Positions 15,006-20,426 of a stretch of 20,426 bases of DNA are shown piece by piece (the stretch's first letter is position 1; every line of letters begins with the position of its first letter). The stretch lies in IMG/VR virus record IMGVR_UViG_3300025168_000879, positions 1-20,426 of that record; one strand, 5' to 3'. The stretch comes from a virus. The position numbers were made by a program, and so were the translations under genes. The notes under the pieces were generated by a model. The model was given only the letters and a program-made list of their open reading frames with translations, did not search any database and was not told where the DNA came from.

Positions 15006-16936
15006 CGAGCATTGCCGCCTGTTTTGTTGCCAATAGAAAACATGTCTTGAGCGATTCTGTTAGTTCCTTTTAATACACCGCCTGTTCCTTTTGCCACGCC
15101 TCCTACTGCCTTGCCTACTCCTCTCACTGTTCCTCCAGCAAGTGCACCGGCTCCGCGTGCTGTACCGCCTACTACCTTACCTGCACCTCTCACTGCTCCG
15201 CCGGCAGCCATACCAGCTCCGACTCCTGCAACACCAGCACCTATTGCTCCGTATTTCGCTACTTTACCAGCAGCCCCAAGACCAAATTTAGTAATTCCTT
15301 TGGCTGCTCTGTAGCCTGCTCCGGCAACTTTTCCACCTGCTTTAAGTCCCGTCGCAGCTCCTCTGTATTTGTAACTCTTAGTAAAATCAGAAGCACGTCT
15401 TGCTGCTCCCGCTTCGGCGCCTCTTAGCTTCCCAGCTTGCTTGGCGGCTTTGATTTCCCCTTTGGCTTTTTCTTTTTCTGCTTGTTTTTCAGTAGTTCCG
15501 GGCTTGTGTACCTGAGGTCTTCCTTTATCACTTCCAAGAGATTTGACGGCGCCTTTAACATTACTTTTAACGTCTCGAGCTACATCTCCAAAACCAAAGT
15601 CACCTCCCGCTGGAGTCACTTTCGGGTTGCTGGCCTTATCGGTTCTTAGCTGTTTCGTAGTTCGTTGAATTTTTGAACCAACCCCTTTCCTCCCGGTTCC
15701 TACCGTGCGAGTGGTAACAAATTTGTGCCCTCGTCTCTTAGTTGTTTTGCCAGATTGTGTCGTTGCCTTTTCTGCTGTTTTCGCGCCGGCTTTTGGCGCT
15801 GTCATAGCGGCCAGACTTGGATTAATTACCGTCTTAGCAGGTTTTTCATCCGCAGTGCTGCCTGGTCTAAATGTTGCTTCCTTAAGCTTTCCACTTTCAT
15901 CCTTTTCCTGTCCTAACTTTTTAAGACCTTTGCCTGCTAAACCTGTTGTTTTCTTTATAGCACCACCGGCAACCCGACCTGCACCTGTCATAGCTCCACC
16001 GGCTATTTTACCACCTTGATTAGCTACTGCTCCGCCAGCCTTTAAGCCTGACCCTACAACCTGACCTACTGCGGCAGCAGCGTTCCCAACGATAGGAATC
16101 GCGTTCAAAGGAGCTGTGATTGCTTTAACTCCTGTACCTGCTGCTTTTAAACCTCCACCTACTGCTTTACCTGCTAGTTTGGTTGTCCCCCCAGCGGCCC
16201 TTCCACCAGTTTTTGCTAAGTCTGCGCCTGCTGCTCCTACCTTCTGGACAGCCTCTCCTCCTGTGCGAGATGCTTTTTTCATACCACTCTTCACTTGTGA
16301 GCCAAATGTTTTCTTCTTGTCGGCAGCCACATCTAATGCGACATCACCGGCGCCGAATTCATAAAGAGAGCCTTTGCTGAAAGAAGGTGTAATAGACTCC
16401 TTTGCAAACTTGTCTTTGAGACGTGCCATACGTCCTTTAATCTCTTTACCCGCTGCCAAAGCTAGAAGGGCTTTTCTAATTTTAGCCCCAGTATTTCTTT
16501 TATCTCCGTCTTTTTCGTTACTATGTTCTTTCCGGAAGTGTGCCATCATGCTTTTATCATTCTCATTACCATGCGCTTTCATGATACCTCCGCGCTTTTT
16601 AATCATAGCATCACCTACACGCTTTAGGCGTTTTTGTCCTTCGTCAACTTTCTCGCCATGGGCTTTAGCGGCAGCTTTTACCTCACCTTTCTTGGCCTTT
16701 TTAACACCTTGGGTAGCTCCTCTGATAGCAGTTTCTGCACGAGAGTCCTTACCTGAATCCCAGTCAATTGGCTTCTTTTGTTGACGCTTACGGTTAGCTG
16801 CGGCTCTGGCGTTAAATCCAGTAATCAACGTATCCAGCTTCTCACTATCTCCCTTGCTTAGCTTACCCTGTTGTTTTTTAATCATGAGCTTAGCTAAATC
16901 ACGGTTTTTCTTCTCTGTTAAGATGTTTTTTTGCAT
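15002..16936 (-). CDS. Gly/Ala/Lys-rich repeat protein, probable virion component
   Basis: The 644-aa protein is strongly basic and repetitive. Residues 1-185 are Lys/Arg-rich and helical. A short module FGAGDVALDV (194-203) is followed by a Gly/Ala block (about 222-340) with glycine repeats. A Lys/Thr linker (345-440) leads to a second copy of the module, FGFGDVARDV (447-456), another basic linker, and a second Gly/Ala block (about 525-625). There four 11-residue units beginning GG are perfect in phase. Glycine-zipper repeats of this kind can insert in or pack against membranes; the basic parts could bind DNA. It lies between a neck-like gene and the terminase. A role in DNA ejection or as an internal head protein is inference. 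I do not recognise a family. Confidence 0.6.
   Translation of the reverse strand: MQKNILTEKKNRDLAKLMIKKQQGKLSKGDSEKLDTLITGFNARAAANRKRQQKKPIDWDSGKDSRAETAIRGATQGVKKAKKGEVKAAAKAHGEKVDEGQKRLKRVGDAMIKKRGGIMKAHGNENDKSMMAHFRKEHSNEKDGDKRNTGAKIRKALLALAAGKEIKGRMARLKDKFAKESITPSFSKGSLYEFGAGDVALDVAADKKKTFGSQVKSGMKKASRTGGEAVQKVGAAGADLAKTGGRAAGGTTKLAGKAVGGGLKAAGTGVKAITAPLNAIPIVGNAAAAVGQVVGSGLKAGGAVANQGGKIAGGAMTGAGRVAGGAIKKTTGLAGKGLKKLGQEKDESGKLKEATFRPGSTADEKPAKTVINPSLAAMTAPKAGAKTAEKATTQSGKTTKRRGHKFVTTRTVGTGRKGVGSKIQRTTKQLRTDKASNPKVTPAGGDFGFGDVARDVKSNVKGAVKSLGSDKGRPQVHKPGTTEKQAEKEKAKGEIKAAKQAGKLRGAEAGAARRASDFTKSYKYRGAATGLKAGGKVAGAGYRAAKGITKFGLGAAGKVAKYGAIGAGVAGVGAGMAAGGAVRGAGKVVGGTARGAGALAGGTVRGVGKAVGGVAKGTGGVLKGTNRIAQDMFSIGNKTGGNAR
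15071..15202 (-). repeat. Four 11-residue glycine repeats in the 644-aa protein
   Basis: Residues 579-622 read GGAVRGAGKVV, GGTARGAGALA, GGTVRGVGKAV, GGVAKGTGGVL. The 33-base coding units have diverged at the DNA level but keep phase. The earlier block has similar units (GGTTKLAGKAV, GGGLKAAGTGV at 249-270). Confidence 0.75.
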
Positions 16937-16942
16937 ACTACA

Positions 16943-16951
16943 GTATTTAGT
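16943..16951 (-). promoter_or_regulatory. ACTAAATAC box six bases before the 644-aa gene
   Basis: The minus strand reads ACTAAATAC, six bases, then ATG. The same nonamer lies three bases before the start at 20026 and also near 2401-2409 upstream of the tape measure gene. It resembles a T4 late promoter core; the spacing leaves almost no leader. Confidence 0.4.
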
Positions 16952-16955
16952 GTTT

Positions 16956-17480
16956 TTAACTTATGTCTTCCGGAAAAACTTCAGGTGAGTCTCTCATAAC
17001 CTTAGCCGAAGCCTGAAGATGAAATACTCCGTACGCAGAAAACCCCTCTTCAACTACTTGGTACACCTCGTAGAATATATTTTGAAAAGAAGGTTTTAAC
17101 ACATCTCCGGCCTTTAAAGGTCTGGAGAGTTCGTTTTCTAGATATGCTTTATTGAACGTAAAAACCTGGTCGTTTGAAATTTCAATACCAAACTCGGTTA
17201 AGTTCTCTTCTAAAGCTCTTGGGTCATAGTGAGCCCATACCACTTTAGGGTAAGGGTTGATAGCCTTCATACGCTGTTCATCATACAAGGTATCGTGCGA
17301 GCCATCTTCCTCAAAAGTGTAAATTAAAACCTTAGACCCTGAAACTTTAATAAGTTCATCATCCACGGCATTAAATAGATTAATATCCGGGTTGTTTAAA
17401 TCAAATAGGTTCAGGCTCCCATCAGCATCATCAGAAGGGACGATGTTGTGGTTAAACTCAGATATTTTTTTCTTTACCAT
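16956..17480 (-). CDS. 14: Probable neck/head-completion protein, gp14-like
   Basis: The 174-aa product matches the general pattern of T4-type neck proteins: DTLYDEQRMKAINPYPKVVW (compare the YGE...P motif), a middle with LTEFGIEI and FTFNKAYLENEL, then SRPLKAGDVLKPSFQNIFYE, and VFHLQASAKVMRD near the end. In T4, gp13 and gp14 close the filled head before tail joining. Here the gene lies upstream of terminase and portal on the same strand, as gene 14 does in T4 (13-14-15-16-17). The gp14 assignment rests on remembered motif order and synteny, not an alignment. The ATG at 17480 has no clear Shine-Dalgarno sequence; ATAACATACAATAGT lies directly before it. Confidence 0.5.
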   Translation of the reverse strand: MVKKKISEFNHNIVPSDDADGSLNLFDLNNPDINLFNAVDDELIKVSGSKVLIYTFEEDGSHDTLYDEQRMKAINPYPKVVWAHYDPRALEENLTEFGIEISNDQVFTFNKAYLENELSRPLKAGDVLKPSFQNIFYEVYQVVEEGFSAYGVFHLQASAKVMRDSPEVFPEDIS

Positions 17481-17504
17481 ACTATTGTATGTTATCTAGG
17501 GGTG

Positions 17505-17633
17505 CTAGAGAAGAATCACGCGCGGGCCTTGAGCTACGTTTGATACTCCCTCCGAGCCGCAGTATATTAAAGCAGATACTAGAATGAGGGTGTATATGAG
17601 AAGTGCTAATCGAACCTTAGTCCTGTACTTCAT
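17505..17633 (-). CDS. 42-aa signal-anchor or lipoprotein-like small protein
   Basis: This short gene occupies the apparent gap between the neck-like gene and the two-helix membrane gene. ATG 17633 lies inside the end of the upstream gene (17-base overlap), a spanin-like arrangement. The product has a basic start (MKYRTKVRL), a hydrophobic stretch ALLIYTLILVSALIYC, and a short tail, CGSEGVSNVAQGPRVILL. This looks like a lipoprotein signal with Cys25, but the residue before the cysteine is Tyr, unlike the usual Gly/Ala/Ser, so lipidation is doubtful. If lipidated it could be an outer-membrane spanin; otherwise it is a small inner-membrane protein. The length, basic N-terminus, hydrophobic core and overlap argue for a real gene. 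Confidence 0.5.
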   Translation of the reverse strand: MKYRTKVRLALLIYTLILVSALIYCGSEGVSNVAQGPRVILL

Positions 17634-18165
17634 TATCGCCTAAAGTTTTATGCACAATATCCGACATCAGCTCAACAGGGTCTTTCGGCTCTTTGGTATC
17701 TACAACTGTCTTCAAAATAGATGCCAGTTGAGTAACAACCAGTGTTATCAAGGTTGCCGCCACAGCAATAGATTCGGTATCTAACATAGACATTGCGAAG
17801 AGGAATGCAATCGTGCACGTACACAAATACAGTGCTCCAAATACCGCAAGGTGTTTTCCGGCACGTTCCTTAGCAGTCTCAGATGCTCTAATGGTATCAA
17901 TCTGTCCCTTCAGGTTTGCTTGTCTTAGGCGAATCTCTCCGTCAATTTCCGCTTTACGTAATGCGATAGCCTCTTTGGTTGAACCTAGAAGCTGAGCTTC
18001 CTTACCATCTCTATCCCCAGCCGCAGGTGGAGCAGCCTCAGAAGGTGATGCTTCTTTCGTTTTAGCATTTTCTTGTTCTTCAATCAGCGCCAGTGCTTCT
18101 TCAGGCGTCAACTCAGCAAGCTTAACGTTCCCTTTCTTATCATATGTTTTTTTGTAATTAGGCAT
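17617..18165 (-). CDS. Two-helix membrane protein with cytoplasmic-type coiled coil, 182 aa
   Basis: Residues 1-60 are polar with a Pro/Ala/Ser-rich linker (SPSEAAPPAAG). Residues 65-103 form a charged heptad-like helix (EAIALRKAEIDGEIRLRQAN). Two membrane spans follow at about 105-127 and 131-152, joined by a very short turn (LDTES), so both ends should face the same side. The C-terminal 30 residues are acidic. A ribosome site, AGAGGA, precedes the ATG by nine bases. It follows a single-span coiled-coil gene and overlaps the 42-aa gene, making a trio of membrane genes. A holin or a membrane-anchored accessory protein is possible, but its hairpin topology and long N-terminus are not typical of known holins and I recognise no family. 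Confidence 0.6.
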   Translation of the reverse strand: MPNYKKTYDKKGNVKLAELTPEEALALIEEQENAKTKEASPSEAAPPAAGDRDGKEAQLLGSTKEAIALRKAEIDGEIRLRQANLKGQIDTIRASETAKERAGKHLAVFGALYLCTCTIAFLFAMSMLDTESIAVAATLITLVVTQLASILKTVVDTKEPKDPVELMSDIVHKTLGDNEVQD

Positions 18166-18169
18166 TATA

Positions 18170-18457
18170 TTATTCCTCTTCAGAAGGTGAAACCCTTCCC
18201 GCCATCATTTCGGCCATATGAGTCATTTGAAGCTGGATGAGCTTTATGTTAGTGTTATTCTCTTGAAGCAGGTCACTCATGCTTTCCATGCGTGCTTCAA
18301 GCTTACCGATAGATGCGGTATTGCCCTCTATTTTTTCTTGGTTCCTCGCGATATCAGACTGTAAAGAGAAAAAGAAAAATAAAACAAAAGCAAGAGGACC
18401 GATAACAGCCATTAGTGCTTTGGTGTGAGTGAGGTTAATATATTGTGATTCTTTCAT
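18170..18457 (-). CDS. Single-span membrane protein with coiled coil, spanin-like topology
   Basis: From ATG 18457 the product is 95 aa. A short N-terminus (MKESQYINLTHTK) is followed by one membrane span at about 14-33 (ALMAVIGPLAFVLFFFFSL). The rest is a charged heptad-repeat helix (DIARNQEKIEGNTASIGKLE, MESMSDLLQENNTNIKLI) ending acidic (SPSEEE). An N-terminal anchor with an extended coiled coil resembles an inner-membrane spanin, but the same shape occurs in unrelated phage proteins. A GTG at 18481 would add eight residues; ATG is preferred because a TATAAATC box ends two bases from that GTG and would leave it no leader. Four bases separate its stop from the next gene, so the two are cotranscribed. 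Confidence 0.55.
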   Translation of the reverse strand: MKESQYINLTHTKALMAVIGPLAFVLFFFFSLQSDIARNQEKIEGNTASIGKLEARMESMSDLLQENNTNIKLIQLQMTHMAEMMAGRVSPSEEE

Positions 18458-18482
18458 ATTGGTGCGGGCAGTGATAAGCACT

Positions 18483-18490
18483 GATTTATA
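18483..18490 (-). promoter_or_regulatory. T4-late-like promoter box TATAAATC
   Basis: On the minus strand CTATATAAATCAG lies in the 46-base gap before the spanin-like gene, giving seven of eight matches to TATAAATA. A start about six bases downstream would leave a leader of roughly 20 bases before ATG 18457. It would drive the membrane-gene trio. Confidence 0.5.
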
Positions 18491-18503
18491 TAGTATCCGA
18501 GGA

Positions 18504-18740
18504 TTATTTCTTTAGTACTCCTTTCTTCCACTTACGGTAATTCTTAGTTTCATCACCTCCGCGATTTGCCATTTTTCTCCCTATTCGATAATGGGTGACT
18601 AGAGATTTTTGGTGGGCCTCTTCTTGCTCCGGACTATTATGCTCCGCTTTGTCAGCAGCCTTAGATTGGGCCTTAGCTTTTCGCCTTAGCCTTTTCATTC
18701 CTCCGGAGCCTTCGAGTAAGTGATTAAAGAAGTTTTTCAT
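18504..18740 (-). CDS. 78-aa basic protein with capsid-targeting-like N-terminus
   Basis: The protein starts MKNFFNHLLEGSGG and then becomes strongly basic (MKRLRRKAKAQSKAADKAEH, YRKWKKGVLKK). In T4 the internal head proteins IPI-IPIII begin with a short MKTYxEFIxE peptide that targets them into the prohead and is removed by protease gp21 after (L/I)xE. Here LLE at residues 8-10 followed by Gly fits that cleavage rule, with the same MK-aromatic opening. A small basic protein packed with DNA in the head is therefore plausible. The start at 18740 follows the stop of the upstream gene by six bases; there is no Shine-Dalgarno sequence. No family is recognised. Confidence 0.55.
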   Translation of the reverse strand: MKNFFNHLLEGSGGMKRLRRKAKAQSKAADKAEHNSPEQEEAHQKSLVTHYRIGRKMANRGGDETKNYRKWKKGVLKK

Positions 18741-18746
18741 GTTTTA

Positions 18747-19391
18747 TTAATTAACTAAGTAGGTGTCCCATTTTAGGTTGCCCTGCATGTTGCCGCCGTT
18801 GCTGTCCATGTGCCATTGGTAATTCCCCCACTTTACACAATGTAACAAAAACATCGTGAAGGCTCGAGCCGCAGCTCCCCCATCATCACCATCAATAACT
18901 TGAGTATTATGAATAGGTATTACTAGAGTACTTCTGTTGTGGTATTGGCCGGTGTTGTACTGTATACTACTAGCGCCTACAGAATCAGTCAGGTCACTCC
19001 ATGGTGTTATTTTTTCGCCATCACCTCCTGAGGCGAAGATAATACCTGAAGATTGTAAACCATGACCGTTATAGTTGGCGTTGTACGATGAAACTTGGTA
19101 TGTTTGTTTGTGTTCCGACCATGGTAAACCTGTTGTGGTAAAACTTACGCGGGTGTCCTCAGCGTTACTATAACCCATAGTACATTGGTATGCCGACACT
19201 GTAGTACAGAGACCCTCCGGAGGCCATAGTCCGCTGGTGGATTGTCCGTATGTGACTAGTTTATACTGGAAAACGAAATCCTGAGTATGTACTAACATAT
19301 CGTAAGTCGTGCCTGATGCTACGAAGATTGGAGCTGCACTAGCACTGGTCGTGCTTGAGGAAGAATAAGATATGCCAATTGGTGGTGTCAT
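18747..19391 (-). CDS. Hypothetical Ser/Thr/Gly-rich protein, probably structural, 214 aa
   Basis: The product is rich in Ser, Thr, Gly, Tyr and Asn with predicted short beta strands and no membrane span (MTPPIGISYSSSSTTSASAA at the N-terminus; WGNYQWHMDSNGG near the end). Composition resembles tail-fibre tips, decoration proteins or other beta-rich virion proteins. Three cysteines (CTTVSAYQC and LLHC) are present. On the minus strand CTATATAAGGT lies directly before the ATG at 19391, and there is no ribosome site at normal spacing. It lies between the repeat-bearing basic protein and the 78-aa basic protein, all in one direction. I do not recognise the family, so function stays open. Confidence 0.5.
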   Translation of the reverse strand: MTPPIGISYSSSSTTSASAAPIFVASGTTYDMLVHTQDFVFQYKLVTYGQSTSGLWPPEGLCTTVSAYQCTMGYSNAEDTRVSFTTTGLPWSEHKQTYQVSSYNANYNGHGLQSSGIIFASGGDGEKITPWSDLTDSVGASSIQYNTGQYHNRSTLVIPIHNTQVIDGDDGGAAARAFTMFLLHCVKWGNYQWHMDSNGGNMQGNLKWDTYLVN

Positions 19392-19420
19392 ACCTTATAT
19401 AGCGCCGGTCGAGATATACT

Positions 19421-20026
19421 TTATTTACTTTTTGAAGAGTAACTAAGTGCGCGATTCGCGTCTCTCGTTCTCGCTGCCGCTTCTCGTTTAATACGTTTTA
19501 GACGATTTTGTTCCTGCTGAGATGCGGCCTTAACTTCGGACTTCTCTCCCTTCTTCAAAGACTCAGTACTCTTTCTATGAGCACCCCGTCTAGCTTTGTG
19601 TTCAGCTTGGGTCTGTTGTTTACGTTGTGCGGTTACCTTATTTGCAATTGCAACTCTTTGTGCTGTATTTGCTTTAATATGTTCTAGACGTGCCTTGGCA
19701 TTAATTTTACCGTAGTTAGGAGTTTTAGGGCCTTTATCTCCAGTCCTTCTATCTTTACCACCTTTGTCTTCCTTCCTTCGCTCAGGTTGCGCGTTCTCAG
19801 TTACTCCCGTAAGTTGAAACTTCCTTTCGATTTTTTTGGTTTGAAGGGGGCTTTGAAATTTACCAGTTTTTAACTCGTAGTCAGTTCCTCTCTTTTTCTT
19901 CTGAAGAGGAGAAAGAAACCTATCGGTTTTGAGGTTAAACTCTTTTTTCTTTCTTTGAGTCTGTAATGCGGATTGCACGCGGGTGGCCATCCCGACGAAC
20001 TCTTGCAGCTTTCCGTTTCTATACAT
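19421..20026 (-). CDS. Basic protein with three 20-residue repeats, 201 aa
   Basis: From ATG 20026 (MYRNGKLQEFVGMATRVQ) the product is very Lys/Arg rich. Residues 19-78 hold three in-phase repeats of exactly 20 residues beginning SALQ, SPLQ and SPLQ, each with a basic run and a (E/D)F/Y-x-L core; the first two also share LKT and F. After a Lys/Asp/Gly-rich linker, residues 95 to 201 form one long charged helix region (ARLEHIKANTAQRVAIANKV, then RLKRIKREAAARTRD). The composition suggests nucleic-acid or virion-interior binding, but this is inference. A frame extension to a TTG at 20047 is possible; ATG 20026, three bases after an ACTAAATAC box, is preferred. Confidence 0.6.
   Translation of the reverse strand: MYRNGKLQEFVGMATRVQSALQTQRKKKEFNLKTDRFLSPLQKKKRGTDYELKTGKFQSPLQTKKIERKFQLTGVTENAQPERRKEDKGGKDRRTGDKGPKTPNYGKINAKARLEHIKANTAQRVAIANKVTAQRKQQTQAEHKARRGAHRKSTESLKKGEKSEVKAASQQEQNRLKRIKREAAARTRDANRALSYSSKSK
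19793..19972 (-). repeat. Three tandem 60-bp (20-residue) coding repeats
   Basis: The protein repeats start at residues 19, 39 and 59 of the basic protein: SALQTQRKKKEFNLKTDRFL, SPLQKKKRGTDYELKTGKFQ and SPLQTKKIERKFQLTGVTEN. The third unit decays after its FQL core. Confidence 0.75.
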
Positions 20027-20029
20027 ACT

Positions 20030-20038
20030 GTATTTAGT
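20030..20038 (-). promoter_or_regulatory. ACTAAATAC box three bases before the start at 20026
   Basis: The minus strand reads GTACTAAATACAGTATG. The nonamer is identical to the one before the 644-aa gene. If it acts as a late promoter core, transcription would begin at or inside the start codon, implying a leaderless message. Confidence 0.4.
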
Positions 20039-20050
20039 ACTCACCAAGAG

Positions 20051-20426
20051 TTACTTTAACTTCCCTTTTCGAATTTTTTTAAAACCACCCTCTTCGGTAC
20101 CCATGGATTGGTTAAACTGTCTTTTCTCTCTTTTACGTTGCAGGTTCGCTTTTCTATGAGAAATGTACGTCTTTGCTGCCTTAGGTGTCAGTTCCCCATC
20201 CTTGTCACGTATGCCCATCATTATGTGATTCTTAACATGACGTACACGGGTGTTTTCTTTGCCAGCCTTACTATCTTGCTTTTGGTTTAATCTTTGTAGA
20301 GCATTTCCTGCTTTTCGGGTATGACCCTTTGGAGCGTTCGTACCTCCTGCGGCTTCTAACCCTCTTAGCTGTTCCGCACGCCTAGTACCTCTTTGATGAC
20401 GGTCTTGTTGTCTTAAGACTCGCTCA
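20051..20426 (-). CDS. Basic hypothetical protein (partial, N-terminus beyond window)
   Basis: The frame is open from the right edge to TAA at 20053-20051, giving 124 visible residues. The sequence is Lys/Arg/Gln/Asn rich and helical (LRQQDRHQRGTRRAEQLRGL, then GGTNAPKGHTRKAGNALQRL, and NHIMMGIRDKDGELTPKAAK), ending in a basic tail IRKGKLK. No cysteine or membrane span is seen. It is followed on the same strand by the basic repeat protein, about 24 bases away. Together with the 78-aa and 644-aa proteins it makes four strongly basic products in this end of the window, which could be internal head proteins. No family is recognised. Confidence 0.6.
   Translation of the reverse strand, partial: ERVLRQQDRHQRGTRRAEQLRGLEAAGGTNAPKGHTRKAGNALQRLNQKQDSKAGKENTRVRHVKNHIMMGIRDKDGELTPKAAKTYISHRKANLQRKREKRQFNQSMGTEEGGFKKIRKGKLK

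Noticed and set aside
15091-16784. Several Pro/Ala/Leu-rich plus-strand frames
   Set aside because: They are antisense shadows of the Gly/Ala-rich 644-aa protein; composition and repeats mirror the real gene and no ribosome sites precede them.
1-20426. tRNA genes, CRISPR arrays, insertion sequences, attachment sites
   Set aside because: No cloverleaf-like segments, regularly spaced repeats, transposase motifs or flanking inverted repeats were seen by eye.

Overview
This window is part of the genome of a tailed bacteriophage with a contractile tail, of the T4 superfamily but diverged from T4 itself. The evidence is a large terminase, a gp20-type portal, a gp26-type baseplate hub protein carrying two CxxC pairs, a tape measure protein followed directly by a gp48-type tube cap, a UvsW-type helicase and a gp61-like TOPRIM primase. 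No tRNA, rRNA, CRISPR array or insertion sequence was seen. The host cannot be told from this sequence.

Layout: most genes are on the minus strand and read leftward as a virion (late) block. Going from right to left these are: a basic partial gene; a basic protein with three 20-residue repeats (19421-20026); an unrecognised 214-aa protein; a 78-aa basic protein whose N-terminus looks like a capsid-targeting peptide; three small membrane proteins, one of them a 42-aa gene hidden in what looks like an intergenic gap (17505-17633); a possible gp14-like neck protein; a large Gly/Ala/Lys-rich repeat protein; a Rossmann-like protein; terminase; portal; a 632-aa protein with an acidic tail and an EF-hand-like loop; the gp26-like hub protein; a beta-rich structural protein; a RecB/Cas4-type nuclease; a 150-aa probable baseplate protein; the tape measure; and the gp48-like cap, which runs off the left edge.

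Four short plus-strand islands interrupt this block: a 105-aa orphan (2844-3161), the primase (3990-4979), UvsW plus a 75-aa partner (7029-8619), and a glycosyltransferase-like gene (13804-14505). They are packed very tightly. Two divergent start codons abut as CATATG, two pairs of convergent genes share stop-codon bases, and a third convergent pair overlaps by 15 bp. Many starts have no Shine-Dalgarno sequence and lie a few bases after AT-rich boxes resembling late promoters.

The most interesting signal is at the end of the gp26-like gene. A U UUU UUC slippery heptamer lies three codons before its stop. The -1 frame continues for 68 codons into a coherent protein segment that has no good start of its own. 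This suggests a programmed -1 frameshift making a C-terminally extended hub protein, analogous in logic to the lambda G/GT tail assembly proteins. Other points worth checking are the duplicated FGxGDVAxDV module and 11-residue glycine repeats of the 644-aa protein, the primase with no zinc ligands, the terminase P-loop lacking its usual lysine, and the possible lysis or membrane cassette.
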